Part shown: positions 7,642 through 15,070 of the stretch, in pieces
Layout of the letters: each line of letters starts with the position of its first letter
Numbering within the stretch: the stretch's first letter is position 1
Assembly (NCBI GenBank): GCA_902596605.1
Contig: CACJUU010000006.1
Span: 48,065 to 112,064 of the forward strand
Source: an uncultured Alphaproteobacteria bacterium
Lineage (GTDB): Bacteria > Pseudomonadota > Alphaproteobacteria > Rhodobacterales > Rhodobacteraceae
DNA length: 64,000 bases
Direction: 5' to 3'
Translations under genes and position numbers: made by a program
Notes under the pieces: generated by a model
Database searches by the model: none
Told to the model about the DNA's origin: nothing
The model's input: the letters and a program-made list of their open reading frames with translations, nothing else

Positions 7642-7737
7642 TTAAAAGCCTATTAAAAGAATAATTAGAAAAATGCCTAGTCCACCCCACAAAAATGGTG
7701 AGTTCTCATTTTCAAGAAGCCATTTAAGTAAATTCAT
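7642..7737 (-). CDS. Tiny membrane protein (31 aa) upstream of the photolyase-like gene
   Basis: ATG at 7737-7735 (minus strand), with GGAGA at good spacing before it and TAA at 7644-7642. The peptide has an amphipathic start (MNLLKWLLENENSPF), then one hydrophobic span of about 15 residues (LWGGLGIFLIILLIGF). It lies 23 bases ahead of the photolyase-like gene on the same strand and is probably cotranscribed. No family recognised. The strong ribosome binding site and clean membrane pattern are the evidence that it is real. Confidence 0.5.
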   Translation of the reverse strand: MNLLKWLLENENSPFLWGGLGIFLIILLIGF

Positions 7738-7897
7738 TTTTATCTCCATTTGTTGATATTGAAATAAAGCATATTTTTTTTAAATCCAGAGCCAATCAAA
7801 AATTTTATTAGCAACCAAAAGTATGTGAACAAACAAAAAATTGATTTAATATTGATTTTTATAAAGGATGATCACGTAAATGCATGGAGAATTATAA

Positions 7898-8275
7898 ATG
7901 GAACCCTTTTTCGAATTTAGGATATATGAAGTATATCCAAGTAAAATGTCTGAATGGATAGAGTTTATGGATACGGAAATTATTCCTTTTCAGAGAGAAA
8001 GAGGAATGGAAATAAATGGCACTTTTGTAATGAGTAGTTCTGATGAGTTTTTTGAACAAGGAGGGGAAAGAAAAATGCACTCAAAAAAGAAAGGGTCAAC
8101 ATATGTTTGGATAAGACGCTTTCTAGATCAAGATCATAAGAAGAGATTGTATGAAGCTGTTTATGAGAGTAGTGAATGGATAGATTATTATAGACCAAAA
8201 GTTAGTAAGCTGATTAATCTTAATACCATTGTCGTACATAATTTAACGGCGACAGCAATGTCACTTTTAAAATAA
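7898..8275 (+). CDS. NIPSNAP family protein
   Basis: 125 residues. The opening FEFRIYEVYPSKMSEWIEFM matches the start of NIPSNAP domains (an aromatic-rich strand, Y-x-x-x-PG-like turn, then a helix), and YVWIRRFLD with ESSEWIDYY fits the second strand-helix unit of this ferredoxin-like dimeric fold. Bacterial members are small cytoplasmic proteins without a settled function. It stands alone ahead of a zinc peptidase gene on the same strand. Start chosen at the ATG next to the conserved strand. Confidence 0.8.
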   Translation: MEPFFEFRIYEVYPSKMSEWIEFMDTEIIPFQRERGMEINGTFVMSSSDEFFEQGGERKMHSKKKGSTYVWIRRFLDQDHKKRLYEAVYESSEWIDYYRPKVSKLINLNTIVVHNLTATAMSLLK

Positions 8276-8300
8276 TTTAAACCTTTCCTACTTGTTCAAA

Positions 8301-9029
8301 ATGCATATCAGAAGCTTTGCAAATGAAATAATCGATATTGGTAGTGTAGACTTGGAAATACAGATAGAACGTACCAACAGAAAAAGAACTATTTCATTAC
8401 AGGTTAAAAATAACAAACTGATCATTAAAACACCTAGAAGTGTATCTGAAAAAACCTTAGTTGATCTTATTAAGAGAAAACAGCACTGGATAAATCAAAG
8501 AGCGATTTTTAATTTCGAAGAACAGAATTTAAAAAATAGAGAATTTATTGATAATGATAAATTTTATTTCAGAGGTGATGAGTATCGCTTATCTCTAATT
8601 TTGGGGAGAAAAGAGGCTGTTAAAATTGAAGGAAGTCTTTTACTAGTCTCGTATGATGATGATAAACCAATAGGTAGAGAAAACATTAAAAGATTACTGG
8701 AAGATTGGTACTTAAACCAGTCTATTAAACTTTTGAAAGCAAGAACTGAAGAGTTTGCGCAGCAGATGAGCGTTCAACCATGTGGGATTACTGTAAAGAA
8801 CTACAAGTCAAAATGGGGATCTTGCACTGCAAATAATAAAATATCTTATAATTGGCGAATTATAATGGCTCCAGATCATATAATTGACTATCTAATAGTT
8901 CATGAGTTAAGTCACATCATCGAACTTAATCACTCTAAGAATTTCTGGTACCAGGTGGGAAACTACTGCAAAGATTTCCAAAAAAAAAGAAAATGGTTGC
9001 GAGAAAACGGGCATAAGCTTGTTTTGTAG
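8301..9029 (+). CDS. YgjP-type zinc metallopeptidase (DUF45, M48-like)
   Basis: 242 residues from the ATG at 8301; a TTG three codons upstream is also possible. The zinc site HELSHIIELNHSKNFW has HExxH and the third ligand histidine, and KSKWGSCTANNKISYNWR is the second hallmark of the DUF45/YgjP family. These proteins are cytoplasmic SprT/M48-like metallopeptidases or peptidase-like proteins with poorly known substrates. The catalytic set is complete and the length is normal. Confidence 0.88.
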   Translation: MHIRSFANEIIDIGSVDLEIQIERTNRKRTISLQVKNNKLIIKTPRSVSEKTLVDLIKRKQHWINQRAIFNFEEQNLKNREFIDNDKFYFRGDEYRLSLILGRKEAVKIEGSLLLVSYDDDKPIGRENIKRLLEDWYLNQSIKLLKARTEEFAQQMSVQPCGITVKNYKSKWGSCTANNKISYNWRIIMAPDHIIDYLIVHELSHIIELNHSKNFWYQVGNYCKDFQKKRKWLRENGHKLVL

Positions 9030-9146
9030 CCCATATTTCGTAAGAAGTATTGAATCGACTCAACTGGAGATGCTATTAATAATAGGCCCCTATAGAAACA
9101 TAGCTATTTTTTAAAATTTTCTTAATTGTAATTTTTGAGGCAAGAA

Positions 9147-9587
9147 ATGTATTTTGAAGACTTTTATCAAGGATACTCCTTCGAAACAAAAAAAAAGACA
9201 ATAACCAAAAAAGATATTATTTCATTCGCTGAAAAATGGGATTATCAACCTTTTCACATTGACGAAAAATTGGCGAAGCAGTCCCATTATGGTGGCCTTA
9301 TAGCAAGTGGCTGGCAAACCATAGCGATTGCCCACAGTTTAATTTTAGATACTCAAAAAACCTCGAGATCCTCAATGGGGTCTCCAGGTTTAGACAAAGT
9401 TAATTGGTTTAAACCTGTCAGGCCAAATGACACTATTCATTGTATAGTGACAGTCAAGTCATCGCGCAAATCAAATTCAAAACCTTTTGGAGTTACAACA
9501 ATACTAGTCGAAGTTTTCAATCAAAAGAAAGAACTAGTAGCGGATATGACTGCAGTCTGGTTTTTGAAATTAGCCAATAGTCAATAG
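9147..9587 (+). CDS. MaoC-like hydratase/dehydratase
   Basis: 146 residues from the ATG at 9147, which has GAGG six bases upstream; the in-frame TTG at 9135 is less likely. One hotdog domain carries the MaoC signature: YQPFHIDEKLAKQSHYGGLIASGW, with the catalytic Asp and His in the usual hydratase-2 pattern (D-x-x-P-x-H is seen here as YQPFH-D). Members hydrate enoyl-CoA esters in the cytoplasm. There is no beta-oxidation gene next to it, so the substrate is open. Confidence 0.83.
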   Translation: MYFEDFYQGYSFETKKKTITKKDIISFAEKWDYQPFHIDEKLAKQSHYGGLIASGWQTIAIAHSLILDTQKTSRSSMGSPGLDKVNWFKPVRPNDTIHCIVTVKSSRKSNSKPFGVTTILVEVFNQKKELVADMTAVWFLKLANSQ

Positions 9588-9591
9588 TAAA

Positions 9592-9957
9592 CTAAACATT
9601 CTGCGTATCAAAAGAAGCTGGGCTTGTTATTTCAAGAAGCTCTAAATCTTCTGAATGCTCTATCTCTCTATGCGATATTTTTGGGGGTTGCAAGACTGAG
9701 TCTCCTTCATGAAAAGTAAAGGTTCCTTGGCCTTCATACTCGAAAGTAACCCAACCCTTGAGTATATAAACCATTTGAAAATCTAATTTATGTAAATGCC
9801 ATTCGCCCTTGGAATGTTTGCCTGGAACAGCTCTAATTACATTTGCTCCATAATTTCCCTCTGTGGCAGTGTCTATTCCGAGATCCCTATACTGAAAAAA
9901 TCCTCTAAGACCCGCTTCAAATTTAGATTTTTCTTTATGTGAAACTGTAAATTTCAT
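9592..9957 (-). CDS. Cupin-domain protein
   Basis: 121 residues from the ATG at 9957, with AAGGAAA upstream; the frame is open 15 codons further but without resemblance. The cupin motif 1 appears as GEWHLHKLDFQMVYILKGWVTFEYEG and motif 2 as GDSVLQPPKISHREI. The His residues (WHLH, SHRE) could bind a metal. Single-domain cupins act as isomerases, dioxygenases or sensors; this one cannot be assigned. It stands divergent from the next gene. Confidence 0.8.
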   Translation of the reverse strand: MKFTVSHKEKSKFEAGLRGFFQYRDLGIDTATEGNYGANVIRAVPGKHSKGEWHLHKLDFQMVYILKGWVTFEYEGQGTFTFHEGDSVLQPPKISHREIEHSEDLELLEITSPASFDTQNV

Positions 9958-10082
9958 ACGTATTTTCCTTATTATTGTATTCCGTAGATTCAATGGTAAC
10001 AAAAATTTTTCGTATTTTTAAAAAAACATTTAGGCATAGTTATATATAGTTTAATTGACTTGAAAAAAGGAATTTCTTTCGT

Positions 10083-10100
10083 TGGTATTTTGCGATACCA
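10083..10100. other. Short perfect inverted repeat in a divergent intergenic region
   Basis: TGGTAT and ATACCA form six perfect base pairs around the loop TTTGCG. It lies between the minus-strand cupin gene and the plus-strand NTF2-like gene, about 60 bases before the latter's start, where a regulatory site for either could be. No regulator gene is adjacent and no poly-T follows, so it is not a terminator. Confidence 0.25.
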
Positions 10101-10160
10101 TTGACCATCTCAGTTTTAATAATTTTATTTAATTGCAAAAGAAAATGGAAAAGAGTGCAA

Positions 10161-10526
10161 ATGAAAAATAAGGAAAAAGTTCTTAAGGTAGTGGAAGACT
10201 ATATCAATAGTGCATACGAATCTGATGGAGCTATGACAAGAAAAATATTCGATGATGACGCCAAAGTTACCGGTCATATTAATGGTAAGCTGATAAGACA
10301 GACTAAGGAGGACTGGGCAACATTCGTTGAAAAAAACATCCCATCTCCGAAAGAACAAGGTAAATCTAAAGCCTACGAAATATTAATGGTTGATACTGGA
10401 GAGGAGACCGCTGTGGTGAAAGTAAAAAGCGAGTATATTAATATCATGTTTACAGATACGCTTTCATTTCTCAGAGTCGATAACGAGTGGAAAATTTATA
10501 ATAAGGTATTTGAGGCAATGAGTTAA
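10161..10526 (+). CDS. NTF2-like (lumazine-binding-like) small protein
   Basis: 121 residues from the ATG at 10161; the upstream open part is low-complexity and unlikely to be translated. The sequence runs helix (VVEDYINSAYESD), MTRKIFDDDAKVTG, a hydrophobic strand (TAVVKVKSEY) and FLRVDNEWKIYNKVFEA, the pattern of the SnoaL/NTF2-like cone-shaped fold, closest to the putative lumazine-binding family (PF12893). Bacterial members bind or convert small molecules, with no predictable ligand. Confidence 0.75.
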   Translation: MKNKEKVLKVVEDYINSAYESDGAMTRKIFDDDAKVTGHINGKLIRQTKEDWATFVEKNIPSPKEQGKSKAYEILMVDTGEETAVVKVKSEYINIMFTDTLSFLRVDNEWKIYNKVFEAMS

Positions 10527-10546
10527 ATTTAGAACGGAAAATTTAA

Positions 10547-10954
10547 ATGAAATTTTTTTTTAACATTCTTTCTATATGCGCTATTTCCAGTTCGTTTGTA
10601 GCGTTTAAAGTAGTTGGTAATGAGCTAGACAATGTCATTTGTAACGCGATGAAAGGTATGCAAGCTCAAGAAGAAAAAAAAATCCCCTATAATATAGGCG
10701 ACTACGAATTAATAGGGATTACCGTTGATTGTGAGAAAAAAGCTTTAATAACAGAAAAAAAACACATCCAATACTCATTATCCGACTTTTCAAAGGATTT
10801 TAAGATTAATGCGATTAAAAATTGGAAAAACGCCAATTGTAAAAACATGATATTTAACACAAATACTGGTTGGTCAACCACCCAAATTATACGAGATACT
10901 GATAAAAATGTCGTTCTAAAGTTGAGGGCAAATTTTGAAACTTGCTCTCAATAA
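10547..10954 (+). CDS. Secreted cysteine-containing protein of unknown function
   Basis: 135 residues with a signal peptide (about 1-24). The mature part has four cysteines (VICN, VDCE, NANCK, FETCS), enough for two disulfide bonds in the periplasm. It starts 20 bases after the NTF2-like gene, with which it may share a transcript. I recognise no family. Confidence 0.65.
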   Translation: MKFFFNILSICAISSSFVAFKVVGNELDNVICNAMKGMQAQEEKKIPYNIGDYELIGITVDCEKKALITEKKHIQYSLSDFSKDFKINAIKNWKNANCKNMIFNTNTGWSTTQIIRDTDKNVVLKLRANFETCSQ

Positions 10955-11004
10955 ATAAGAAAAAGAATTCGATCACTTAACCTAAACAACTCAAATTAGA
11001 TTCA

Positions 11005-12132
11005 ATGAATAGTAGAAAGCTGGAAACACTAAACACTCAAGATGTTCTGTCGATGAAGGGAGAGGGATACTATTCAAAAAAGACTGCAGGAGCGAAAAAT
11101 GCCATAGACTCCATACAGGAAATTTTGGAAAGATCTGTAATTTCCCTCCCCAATAAGGAAATATTGAGGTTTGCAGATTATGGTGCAGCAGATGGAGGAA
11201 CTAGTCAGGAACTCTGGTACAATTTGATGAACCTTATTAGAAGTAGAGGAGATGACCGAGCAATTGAGATCATTTACACTGATTTGGCCTCTAATGATTT
11301 CTCGACCCTCTTTAAAAAAATGCAGGGGATGCATGGAGAAAAAGAGTTAGCTTATCAAAAAACCTTTGACAATGTTTTTGTGCATGGGTGCGGTACCGGT
11401 TTTCATCAACAATTACTAGCAACGGATAGCTTATCCTTGGGCTTTTCCGCGACAGCTATGCATTATGTTTCGCAAAAACCTTGTCAGATAAAAAATCACG
11501 TACATATGGTCGGAGCGGATATAGCAGAAAAGAGGCAGTTTATGACCCAAGCAGCCGAAGACTGGGAGTCAATTCTCCTTTCAAGAGCTAAAGAACTGGC
11601 ATTAGGTGGCCGCTTTGTATGCATGAATTTTGGAATTGATGAAAAAGGTCGTTTTCTCGGCAATACAGGAGGACATTCAATGTTTGATAAATTTAATCAG
11701 CATTGGAAAACGCACTTGGATCGCGGGATAATAACAAAAGAAGAATATATAAACACTACTTTTGCTCAGCACTACAGAACGGTGAAAGAGTTTTGTGCGC
11801 CGTTTAATGATAAAATGTCCAAAGTTTCAAAAGCTGGTTTAAAGCTTTTATCATGCAGTACCAAATTGACAAAATGTCCCTATCGTGAGACTTATGAAAA
11901 GAATATTAGGACAATGTCAAAAAAAGAGTTTGCTGACAGCCTTATTCCAACCACCCGGAGTTGGTCAGAGACCGTTTTTCGAACGGCTTTATCTAATAGA
12001 TGTGAAAATGAGAGCAACGAAATAATCGACTCTTTTTTTGAAAATTATAGGGCAGAAGTTGAAAGAGACCCGGATGGCCATGCGATGGACTATATTCATA
12101 TAATTATGGAAATTGAAAAGATAGAGTTTTAA
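11005..12132 (+). CDS. SABATH-type SAM-dependent carboxyl methyltransferase
   Basis: 375 residues, the usual length for SABATH enzymes (Methyltransf_7, PF03492), best known in plants where they methylate carboxyl groups of salicylate, jasmonate or indole-acetate. Visible hallmarks in order: MKGEGYYS (17-24, family M-x-G-G-x-G-x-x-S), DYGAADGGTS (58-67, SAM site), TDLASNDF (92-99, family N-D-L-P-x-N-D-F) and SATAMHYVSQKP (148-159, the substrate-facing S-x-H-W-L-S-x-x-P segment). The acid substrate is unknown. An SDR and a cupin gene follow on the same strand. Confidence 0.87.
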   Translation: MNSRKLETLNTQDVLSMKGEGYYSKKTAGAKNAIDSIQEILERSVISLPNKEILRFADYGAADGGTSQELWYNLMNLIRSRGDDRAIEIIYTDLASNDFSTLFKKMQGMHGEKELAYQKTFDNVFVHGCGTGFHQQLLATDSLSLGFSATAMHYVSQKPCQIKNHVHMVGADIAEKRQFMTQAAEDWESILLSRAKELALGGRFVCMNFGIDEKGRFLGNTGGHSMFDKFNQHWKTHLDRGIITKEEYINTTFAQHYRTVKEFCAPFNDKMSKVSKAGLKLLSCSTKLTKCPYRETYEKNIRTMSKKEFADSLIPTTRSWSETVFRTALSNRCENESNEIIDSFFENYRAEVERDPDGHAMDYIHIIMEIEKIEF

Positions 12133-12208
12133 GTCTCATTGATTAAATTTATTTTGGTGGTAAAGGTGTTCAAAATTTTTATCTTTTTTAATACAGGCTT
12201 TTTTTTTA

Positions 12209-12949
12209 ATGAATAAGATTGCAATCGTTACAGGAGCTGGGACAGGGGTGGGGAAAGCCACAGCTGTTAAGCTTTCTGATGCTGGTTTTAGTGTTATTTT
12301 GATAGGACGGCGTAAAGATAAGTTAGAAGAAACAAAGGCAGTGTGTAATGATCAAGCACGAGTATTTCCTATGGATGTTAGTAATGAGGTGGATGTAAAC
12401 AAATGCTTTGAAATGATAAAGAAAAATTTTTCCCGTATAGACGTACTTTTCAATAATGCTGGTACGTTTCTCTCTTCAAAAACTATAGACGAAATAAATT
12501 TCAGTGAATGGAAAGAAGTTATTGAAGTCAATATTAATGGAATGTTTCTTTTCAGTAAGCATGCATTTTCGCTTATGAAAAACCAGTCTCCCATGGGAGG
12601 TCGGATAATTAATAATGGAAGCGTTTCCTCTATTACCCCAAGACCCGGATCAATAGCATATACCTCGACTAAACATGCAGTCACGGGAATGACAAAAAGT
12701 TTGGCACTCGACGGAAGACCATTTAACATTGTTTGTAGCCAAATTGATATTGGGAACGCCGATACACCAATGACAGGTGGAATAAAGAAAGGAATAATAC
12801 AGGCAGATGGTTCCATTAAAAAAGAGCCCACATTCGATCCTGAGCATATAGCTGATGCAGTGTTACATTTAGTGAGTCTTCCCTTAGATACCAATATTCT
12901 TAATATGACAATAATGGCTAGTAGTATGCCCTTTATAGGGAGAGGTTGA
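12209..12949 (+). CDS. Short-chain dehydrogenase/reductase (SDR)
   Basis: 246 residues, a classical SDR. TGAGTGVG (8-15) binds the dinucleotide, NNAG (82-85) follows, and the catalytic set is Ser138, Tyr151 and Lys155 (YTSTK). The basic pair IGRRKDK after strand 2 suggests NADP(H). It reduces or oxidises a carbonyl/alcohol of unknown identity. It lies 76 bases after the SABATH methyltransferase and 10 bases before a small cupin gene, so the SDR and cupin are probably one transcript. Confidence 0.9.
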   Translation: MNKIAIVTGAGTGVGKATAVKLSDAGFSVILIGRRKDKLEETKAVCNDQARVFPMDVSNEVDVNKCFEMIKKNFSRIDVLFNNAGTFLSSKTIDEINFSEWKEVIEVNINGMFLFSKHAFSLMKNQSPMGGRIINNGSVSSITPRPGSIAYTSTKHAVTGMTKSLALDGRPFNIVCSQIDIGNADTPMTGGIKKGIIQADGSIKKEPTFDPEHIADAVLHLVSLPLDTNILNMTIMASSMPFIGRG

Positions 12950-12959
12950 AAAACACAAA

Positions 12960-13259
12960 ATGCAAAGAAAAAAAGCTAGTGCAAATATTCAAATAGATAA
13001 TGAAAGAATAAGGGTAACAGAATATTCATTTAATAGAAATGAAGAAACAGGGTTTCATATACACCAATGGGACTACGTGGTTATTCCGCAAACTAACGGC
13101 CAATTATTGCTAATTGATGATAATGAGGTTGAAACAACCACTACTCTTATAAAAGGGAAGCCTTACTACAGAAAGGCAGGTGTATCGCATAATGTAATTA
13201 ACAGCGGTAAAGAAAATTTAGTTTTTATAGAGGTAGAGATAAAAGCTCATGCAATTTAA
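12960..13259 (+). CDS. Small cupin-domain protein
   Basis: 99 residues, a single cupin: ETGFHIHQWDYVVIPQTNGQL (motif 1, with two His) and KAGVSHNVINSG (motif 2, with one His). Metal binding is plausible. It starts 10 bases after the SDR stop, so a role in the same pathway is likely. The enzymatic activity, if any, is unknown. Confidence 0.78.
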   Translation: MQRKKASANIQIDNERIRVTEYSFNRNEETGFHIHQWDYVVIPQTNGQLLLIDDNEVETTTTLIKGKPYYRKAGVSHNVINSGKENLVFIEVEIKAHAI

Positions 13260-13270
13260 AAGTTTATTTA

Positions 13271-13305
13271 GCTATTAAACACTAGTATTTTTTTATTTTA
13301 ATAGC
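13271..13305. terminator. Possible bidirectional hairpin between convergent genes
   Basis: GCTATTAAA (13271-13279) and TTTAATAGC (13297-13305) pair perfectly over nine bases, with a 17-base T-rich loop. It sits between the stop of the small cupin gene and the stop of the opposing minus-strand gene, the expected place for a shared terminator. The loop is long, the stem is AT-rich and no clean T-run follows, so this is tentative. Confidence 0.3.
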
Positions 13306-13314
13306 GAGACCCGA

Positions 13315-13641
13315 TCAGAAATAAACATCATGTAAAATTACACCTCTGTTTGAAAATAGTTTCTGTGGTATTTCGGTTTTATTGAACTTTTGTTCTGCTT
13401 CCCTGAAGAGTAGCTGGCAGTCTACAAAAGCCTTTTCATCAGTATATTCCCATAGATTGCCTAATCGTTGAATGCCATCTTTATTGAAAACTTGACTAAC
13501 TGTTTGTCTTATAGCTCCCGCTTTAGCGAATTTTGATTGCATGTCTAGTACAACCTTTTGCCATTCTTCTCCTCCTACTATTAGATCGCTCTTCGATTGG
13601 AAATCTTGGGTTATATAACTCATAATTTTGGACTTGATCAT
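13315..13641 (-). CDS. Hypothetical protein, possibly a dimeric alpha/beta-barrel type
   Basis: 108 residues from the ATG at 13641, with a strong GAGGAG six bases upstream, which decides the start. The sequence has a helix-rich centre (EEWQKVVLDMQSKFAKAG) between possible strands and no transmembrane or signal segment. The size and pattern would suit a ferredoxin-like monooxygenase-type or NIPSNAP-like domain, but no family motif is clear. Cytoplasmic; function unknown. Confidence 0.65.
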   Translation of the reverse strand: MIKSKIMSYITQDFQSKSDLIVGGEEWQKVVLDMQSKFAKAGAIRQTVSQVFNKDGIQRLGNLWEYTDEKAFVDCQLLFREAEQKFNKTEIPQKLFSNRGVILHDVYF

Positions 13642-13712
13642 ACTTTGCTCCTCAGTATTTACGTAATTTAATAATATTGAATTTCAGAATTTATTCCATT
13701 ACAACATAAAAC

Positions 13713-14549
13713 ATGCCGAAAATCGGATTTGATATAACAAGCATAATGTATGCGGTTCTTAGAAATCTTATTATCCTAAGCATCTCAATATCCGTTTATT
13801 CGAAAACAACACAATCTGCTGAACTAACATTAGATATTACCTCATACACTTACCGTGAAGTTGATCTAAATGATAACCTCTTCATGGAGGATAAATCTGC
13901 TCCCTTTTTATACAGTGTAGGACTTAGGAACTGGGGAGACGCTAAAGCAACTTCAAATACAAAGAGTACTAATTTTAGTTTTTTATATACGCTTGAGTAT
14001 AGTTTCGGGAATATTGACTATTCCTCCGCAGGGACCGGTACAATGGTAAAACAATATTATAAGGGTAGATTAGAATATTACCTTAGCACTGGTACAAAAG
14101 TAGGAGCCAATGATCTATTACCCTACATTGGGCTGGGATATCGCAATCTACTTGATGATAGCGGATATAAAACGTCATCAACCAACCATCTTGGTTATGA
14201 TAGGCTCTCCCAGTACTATTACGTTCCAATAGGGGCTATTTGGTATATAAGCGATAGCCTCTCTTTAAAGTCTCAGTACAACTATTTTCTTGAGGGGAAA
14301 CAAATAAGCTTTCTTAATGAAATTTTGCCTGGTACTTATTCTGTTAATCCTCAAAATACACAACGTCTTGGTTGGGGATTTGACTTTACATTACGTTCGA
14401 AATTAAATAGCCAATGGTCTACCTATGGTTTTTTTAGGTCTTGGAATATTGAAGATTCCGATGCAGTTTCATGCTCTGCTCTTATTTATTGCATGGAGCC
14501 AAAAAACCAAACGCATGAAATTGGTGCTGGTATTTCATATCATTTTTAG
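13713..14549 (+). CDS. Outer-membrane beta-barrel protein, family unknown
   Basis: 278 residues. A hydrophobic signal-like segment (about 16-36) precedes a mature part rich in alternating aromatic and polar residues (SYTYREVDLN, YKGRLEYYLST, YYYVPIGAIWYI) and a C-terminal phenylalanine (GISYHF), as expected for an outer-membrane barrel recognised by BamA. Repeated glycine-aromatic strands would give about 10 to 12 strands. An internal ATG at 13746 would give a shorter signal peptide and is a possible true start. The cargo or role is unknown. Confidence 0.72.
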   Translation: MPKIGFDITSIMYAVLRNLIILSISISVYSKTTQSAELTLDITSYTYREVDLNDNLFMEDKSAPFLYSVGLRNWGDAKATSNTKSTNFSFLYTLEYSFGNIDYSSAGTGTMVKQYYKGRLEYYLSTGTKVGANDLLPYIGLGYRNLLDDSGYKTSSTNHLGYDRLSQYYYVPIGAIWYISDSLSLKSQYNYFLEGKQISFLNEILPGTYSVNPQNTQRLGWGFDFTLRSKLNSQWSTYGFFRSWNIEDSDAVSCSALIYCMEPKNQTHEIGAGISYHF

Positions 14550-14621
14550 TGACTATTAAAGATATCTATGGATAAATGTTTGCTTACAGAAAATTATTTT
14601 AATGAACCTGGCTAAAAAATT

Positions 14622-15026
14622 ATGAAATTGGAATTGCACCACATAAATTTGTCAACTCAAGATGTTAAGAAACTTGAAACTTTTTATAAGGATATACTAT
14701 TTCTAGATACCCAAAGTGATGACTTGCCTACTTTAGAAAAGAAAAAAGGGTACTCAGGTGATGTATCATTTGTGGGTGATGGTAAGGTTCAAATGCATTT
14801 GGCACAAAAAGACTTGTCCGTAAATTTCAAAACAGGCCATTCTATAAATCCAGTTGAAAAGGGTCATATTGCGTATCGTACAGATGACATCGAGGCATTT
14901 AAAAACCATCTCAAAGAAAACGGTATTGAATTTACAGACTGGGGAAATATCGGGGTCTCAGGATGGCATCAAATTTTTTTCTATGATCCTGATGGAAACA
15001 TTATAGAGGTTCACCAGAAAATATAG
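14622..15026 (+). CDS. VOC family (glyoxalase/dioxygenase-like) protein
   Basis: 134 residues. Two beta-alpha-beta-beta-beta units are visible: HHINLSTQDVKKLETFYKDIL at the N-terminus and GHIAYRTDDIEAF after residue 85, ending in FFYDPDGNIIEVHQ. His6 or His7, His in KGHIAY and the final Glu of IIEV are in metal-ligand positions typical of VOC enzymes. Substrate unknown; it stands alone, convergent with the aldehyde dehydrogenase gene. Confidence 0.85.
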   Translation: MKLELHHINLSTQDVKKLETFYKDILFLDTQSDDLPTLEKKKGYSGDVSFVGDGKVQMHLAQKDLSVNFKTGHSINPVEKGHIAYRTDDIEAFKNHLKENGIEFTDWGNIGVSGWHQIFFYDPDGNIIEVHQKI

Positions 15027-15070
15027 CTTGTTTTATTATTTTTTGAAATTATTAGCTCTAGAAAAATTTT

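Noticed and set aside
9060..9125. Possible hairpin (CTATAG...CTATTTTTT) before the MaoC-like gene
   Set aside because: The stem is only four to five AT pairs; it is probably chance in AT-rich DNA.
12352..12894. 180-residue minus-strand open frame
   Set aside because: It is a shadow of the SDR gene, whose catalytic motifs are all intact on the plus strand.
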